A stretch of 64,000 nucleotides of DNA from Caballeronia concitans. Its GTDB lineage: Bacteria > Pseudomonadota > Gammaproteobacteria > Burkholderiales > Burkholderiaceae. The notes beneath the pieces were generated by a model. It had not been told where the DNA came from. It did no database searches and saw nothing but the letters and a program-made list of their open reading frames with translations. This document shows positions 60,907 through 64,000 of the stretch, piece after piece. How positions within the stretch are numbered: the stretch's first letter is position 1; every line of letters begins with the position of its first letter. The DNA lies in the NCBI RefSeq assembly GCF_001544615.1, contig NZ_FCNV02000002.1:372001-436000 (forward strand). Reading direction: 5' to 3'. The position numbers and the translations under genes were made by a program.

Positions 60907-62196
60907 ATGAACACACGCACCCAAACGCTGCACGACGATGCCTCGATCTCGCCTGCCGTGGCCGCCCACAACCGCTGGCTGCAACTCGCGCTCGGCCTCG
61001 TCTGCATGATGGCGATATCGAGTCCGCAATACGTTTGGACGCTATTGACGAAGCCGCTGTCCGCGAAGCTAGGCGTGCCGCTGCCTGAATTGCAGGTGAC
61101 GTTCTCGCTGCTCATCATTCTCCAGACGTTCTTCTCGCCGTTTCAGGGCAAGCTGATCGACCGCTTCGGCCCGCGCCTTCTGATCTCGCTCGGCACCGTG
61201 ATGTCGGGCCTCAGCTGGGTGCTCGCATCGATGGCGACGAGCACGTCGATGCTCTATCTCACGTACGGTCTCGTCGGCGGTCTCGGCACGGGCATCGTGT
61301 ATGTGGGTGTCGTCGGCCTGATGGTGCGCTGGTTTCCCGACCGGCGCGGCTTCGCGGCCGGCGCGGTCGCGGCGGGCTACGGCATGGGCGCGATCGTGAC
61401 GACGTTCCCCATTACTGCATCGCTTGCGTCGCGCGGTCTCGATGCAACGCTGTGGATCTATGGCATCGCGTTCGCGGTCGTCGGCTTCGTTGCGTCGCAA
61501 GGCTTGCGCACGCCGAATGCCGTTGCGCCGATGAAGGCCGCGACGCTCGCCGCTGCATCGAACGTGCCGAATCTGCGCCCGTCGCAAATGATGAAGTCGC
61601 CGCTCTTCTGGCTCATGTTCGCGATGATGACGATGATGTCCACCTCGGGCCTCATGGTCACCTCGCAGATGGCGACGTTTGCCGCCGACTTCGGCATCAC
61701 GAAGGTGATGGTGTTCGGCATGGCCGCGTTGCCGCTCGCGCTGACCATCGACCGCTTCACGAACGGCCTCACGCGTCCGCTGTTCGGCTGGGTGTCCGAC
61801 CGTTTCGGCCGCGAAAACACGATGTTTTTTGCGTTCGCGCTCGAAGGCGTCGCGATGGCGCTGTGGCTCATGACACGCGAGAACGCCGTGCTCTTCGTGC
61901 TGCTTTCGGGCGTCGTGTTCTTCGGCTGGGGCGAAATCTTCTCGCTGTTTCCGTCGACGTTGACGGATACGTTCGGCACGCGCCACGCCACCGAGAACTA
62001 CGGCTGGCTGTATATCTCGCAGGGCATCGGCTCGATCTTCGGCGGACCGCTCGCTGCGTTGCTGCATCAACATGCGGGCAGCTGGACGCCGGTGTTCGCA
62101 TCGGCGATCACGCTGGACATCGTCACCGCCGTGCTCGCCCTGTTCATGCTGAAGCCGATGCGCGCGCGTTTTCTCGCTGCAAATCGCGGAGCGTGA
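60907..62196 (+). CDS. MFS transporter, oxalate/formate antiporter (OFA) family
   Basis: 429 residues with about 12 membrane helices. OFA-type features: GLVCMMAISSPQYVWTLLTKPL in helix 1, FQGKLIDRFGPR between helices 2 and 3, GLGTGIVYVGVVGLMVRWFPDRRGFAAG, and GWVSDRFGRENTMF in the second half. Members exchange or import small carboxylates. Together with the upstream GGT-family enzyme it could import or exchange the compound that the enzyme processes. GGGGAAA precedes the ATG. Confidence 0.85.
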   Translation: MNTRTQTLHDDASISPAVAAHNRWLQLALGLVCMMAISSPQYVWTLLTKPLSAKLGVPLPELQVTFSLLIILQTFFSPFQGKLIDRFGPRLLISLGTVMSGLSWVLASMATSTSMLYLTYGLVGGLGTGIVYVGVVGLMVRWFPDRRGFAAGAVAAGYGMGAIVTTFPITASLASRGLDATLWIYGIAFAVVGFVASQGLRTPNAVAPMKAATLAAASNVPNLRPSQMMKSPLFWLMFAMMTMMSTSGLMVTSQMATFAADFGITKVMVFGMAALPLALTIDRFTNGLTRPLFGWVSDRFGRENTMFFAFALEGVAMALWLMTRENAVLFVLLSGVVFFGWGEIFSLFPSTLTDTFGTRHATENYGWLYISQGIGSIFGGPLAALLHQHAGSWTPVFASAITLDIVTAVLALFMLKPMRARFLAANRGA

Positions 62197-62202
62197 CTTG
62201 AA

Positions 62203-62233
62203 CGGCCGTCCGCACGCTCGTGTCGGACGGCCG
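62203..62233. terminator. Bidirectional hairpin between convergent genes
   Basis: CGGCCGTCCG and CGGACGGCCG form a perfect 10-bp stem with an 11-base loop, starting 6 bp after the MFS stop and ending 8 bp before the oxidase stop. Short T-runs lie on either side (GTTTC to the right; TTCAAG on the minus strand). It fits a shared terminator for the convergent genes. Confidence 0.65.
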
Positions 62234-62241
62234 GTTTCACT

Positions 62242-64000
62242 TCATGCAAACAGCTTGTCCAGCGTGATCGGCAAGTCGCGCACGCGCTTGCCGGTTGCGT
62301 GCCAGATTGCGTTGGCGACCGCCGCCGCCACGCCCACCACGCCGATCTCGCCCACGCCCTTCGCGCCGAGCGGATTCACGATGTCGTCGTGCTCATCGAC
62401 GAAGATCACGTCGATGTCATGCACATCCGCATTCACCGGCACGTGATACTCGGACAGGTTGTGGTTCATCTGCCGGCCGAGCGTGTGATCGAACTGTCCG
62501 TGCTCGTGCAGCGCCATGCTGATGCCCCACACGACGCCGCCCGAGACCTGGCTCGCCGCCGTCTTCGGATTGACGATGCGCCCCGCTGCCACCGCATTCA
62601 CCACGCGCGTCACGCGCACCGCGCCGAGCGCTTCGTCCACGCGTGCCTCGACGAAGACCGCCGAATGCGTGCCCATGGAATACGCCTGCTGTTTGTCGTG
62701 TGGCGTGACCGTCACCTGAACGTCGAGCGTGTCGAGCCCTGCGCGTTGCATCAGTTCGCGAAGCGGCAAGCGCATGTCGTTGCCATCGCCACAAGTTACG
62801 TGATCGCCATCGATACGCACCGCATCAGGATCGGCCTGCGCGAACGCAGGTCCGCCGTGCTCGCGTGCAAGCGCCGTGATCTTCGCGCGCAAGCGCACGC
62901 CGGCCGCATGCACCGCGCTGCCGACCGACGACACGGTCCACGAGCCGCCTTCGAGCGGCGCCTTCGAAAGACGGCTATCGCCCAGACGAAACTCGACGGA
63001 TTCAAGCGGCACGCCGAGCGCATCGGCGGCGAGCTGCGTCATAACCGTGTACGTGCCGGTGCCGATATCCGCCGTCGCGCTTCCGACGATCACATGTCCA
63101 TCGGCGCGAATCTCCGCCAGCGCCGATGCTTCGTTTTGCATGGCATCCCATGCGCCGGTGGCCATGCCCCAGCCGATCAGTTCCGTGCCCTCGCGCATGG
63201 ATCGCGGCGCGAGCGGGCGCTTGTCCCAGCCGAAGCGCGCCGCGCCTTCTGCAAAGCACTCGCGCAATGCCTTGCTCGAGAACGGCAGGTTCTTGTTGCC
63301 GTCGCGTTCGGCGTAGTTGATGAGGCGAAGCTGCAACGGATCGATGCCGAGCGATTCGGCGAGTTCATCCATCGCCATTTCGAGCGGGAAAAGACCTTGA
63401 GCCGCGCCGGGCGCGCGCATGTCGGCGGGCGTCGGCACATCGAGCTTGCTGACCTTGTAATCGAGCCGCACGTTGTCGCATGCATAGAGCTGTCCGGCCC
63501 AGTTCACGACGACATCGGTGTAATCCTCATACTGCGATGTCTCCGACACCGCCTCCTGAATCACCGCTTGCAGCTTGCCGTCCTTGTTCGCGGCGAGCGC
63601 GACGCGTTGCAGGCTCATCGGCCGATGCGCGAACGTGAACATCTGCTGGCGCGTCAGCACGACACGCACGGGACGCTTCAGATCGCGCGCGGCCATCACC
63701 GCGAGCGGCAGATGATATTGCGGACGCAGCCCCGATCCGAACGCGCCGCCGACGAACGGTGAGATCACTTCGAGGTCGTCATCCGCGAAGCCGAAGACCG
63801 TCATCAAGTACTTTTTCGTGTTGAGCACGCCCTGCGTTTTCTCGTAGACCGTGAACTTGCCGGACGGCTCGGGAATGACGGTGCAGCCATGCAGCTCCAT
63901 GGGATTGTGATATTCGGCGGCGTCGAATAGCGTTGATCGATCTTCACCGGCGCTGCATTCAGCGCGGCATCCGCATCGCCGCGCGGAGGCGGTGGCGGCT
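62242..64000 (-). CDS. Xanthine dehydrogenase-family molybdopterin-binding subunit (partial, apparent frameshift)
   Basis: The C-terminal part, about 585 residues, of a molybdenum hydroxylase large subunit (PaoC/YagR-like); the 5' end is beyond the window. Motifs: SPFVGGAFGSGLRPQYHLPLAVM, RAPGAAQGLFPLEMAMDELA, and the catalytic Glu in NPLGAKGVGEIGVVGVAAAV. Upstream of about 63,915 the family-like frame (ALNAAPVKIDQRYSTPP) is one base out of register with the family-like EYHNPMELHGC that follows. A single missing G on the coding strand (CCGCCG-AATAT) explains this. Either the gene is disrupted or the base is a sequence error. Iron-sulfur and FAD subunits are expected just outside. Confidence 0.8.
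   Translation of the reverse strand, partial: AATASARRCGCRAECSAGEDRSTLFDAAEYHNPMELHGCTVIPEPSGKFTVYEKTQGVLNTKKYLMTVFGFADDDLEVISPFVGGAFGSGLRPQYHLPLAVMAARDLKRPVRVVLTRQQMFTFAHRPMSLQRVALAANKDGKLQAVIQEAVSETSQYEDYTDVVVNWAGQLYACDNVRLDYKVSKLDVPTPADMRAPGAAQGLFPLEMAMDELAESLGIDPLQLRLINYAERDGNKNLPFSSKALRECFAEGAARFGWDKRPLAPRSMREGTELIGWGMATGAWDAMQNEASALAEIRADGHVIVGSATADIGTGTYTVMTQLAADALGVPLESVEFRLGDSRLSKAPLEGGSWTVSSVGSAVHAAGVRLRAKITALAREHGGPAFAQADPDAVRIDGDHVTCGDGNDMRLPLRELMQRAGLDTLDVQVTVTPHDKQQAYSMGTHSAVFVEARVDEALGAVRVTRVVNAVAAGRIVNPKTAASQVSGGVVWGISMALHEHGQFDHTLGRQMNHNLSEYHVPVNADVHDIDVIFVDEHDDIVNPLGAKGVGEIGVVGVAAAVANAIWHATGKRVRDLPITLDKLFA

Noticed and set aside
1-64000. CRISPR arrays, tRNA/rRNA genes, insertion sequences, prophage genes
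   Set aside because: No spaced identical repeats, tRNA-like cloverleaf, rRNA-like stretch, transposase or integrase motif was recognised anywhere on either strand.

Overview
The window is G+C-rich, densely coded DNA from a member of the Burkholderiaceae. The combination of an aryl-polyene-type cluster, a type VI secretion (T6SS) locus, phn C-P lyase genes, a kdp operon, several H-NS/GntR/ArsR regulators and DUF4148 points to the Caballeronia/Paraburkholderia/Burkholderia group. This rests on gene content and protein style, not on a marker gene. No rRNA, tRNA, CRISPR array, insertion sequence or phage gene was seen.

Layout. 0-1.8 kb (-): start of an aryl-polyene-like lipid operon (ketosynthase-like protein, acyltransferase, two acyl carrier proteins, the second cut by the window edge), divergent from a polysaccharide deacetylase (2.3-3.1 kb). 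3.2-15.2 kb: a T6SS locus that looks broken. tssJ, tssG, tssF, tssA and the 3' half of tssM lie on the minus strand. The 3' part of an OmpA-family T6SS gene, hcp and clpV lie on the plus strand. The two truncated genes meet head to head at about 10.55 kb, and no sheath, baseplate-TssK/TssE, TssL or VgrG gene is present. 15.5-18.2 kb: an outer-membrane barrel gene and a decayed secreted-protein pseudogene. 18.4-20.4 kb: a CHAD protein and a histidine kinase with an RsbRD-like sensor.

20.5-28.5 kb: a complete carbon-phosphorus lyase core (phnGHIJKLM) divergent from phnF, a 2H-phosphoesterase-like gene and phnN, with a GTCTAGAC operator between them. 28.5-32 kb: a glucarate-type module (MFS transporter, dehydratase, FCD-GntR regulator) with a perfect 22-bp palindrome. 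32.2-35.7 kb: a PHB depolymerase and arsR-acr3-arsH. 35.7-42.2 kb: a two-domain H-NS protein, a glutathione S-transferase, small proteins, a metallo-beta-lactamase-like protein, an orphan TpsA-type exoprotein and a PEP-mutase-family enzyme.

42.2-49.8 kb: a kdp operon with a 35-residue membrane peptide, then kdpF, kdpA, kdpB, kdpC and kdpD, but no adjacent kdpE. 50-56.5 kb: a methyltransferase, Ohr, and a redox/envelope locus (DUF4148 protein, OmpR-type response regulator and kinase, DipZ-like protein, thioredoxin-like protein). Its two intergenic regions carry the same TGTATC decamer repeats. 56.7-64 kb: a GDSL lipoprotein, an FCD-GntR regulator next to a gamma-glutamyltransferase-family gene and an oxalate/formate-type MFS transporter, and a molybdopterin oxidase subunit that runs off the window and carries an apparent one-base frameshift.
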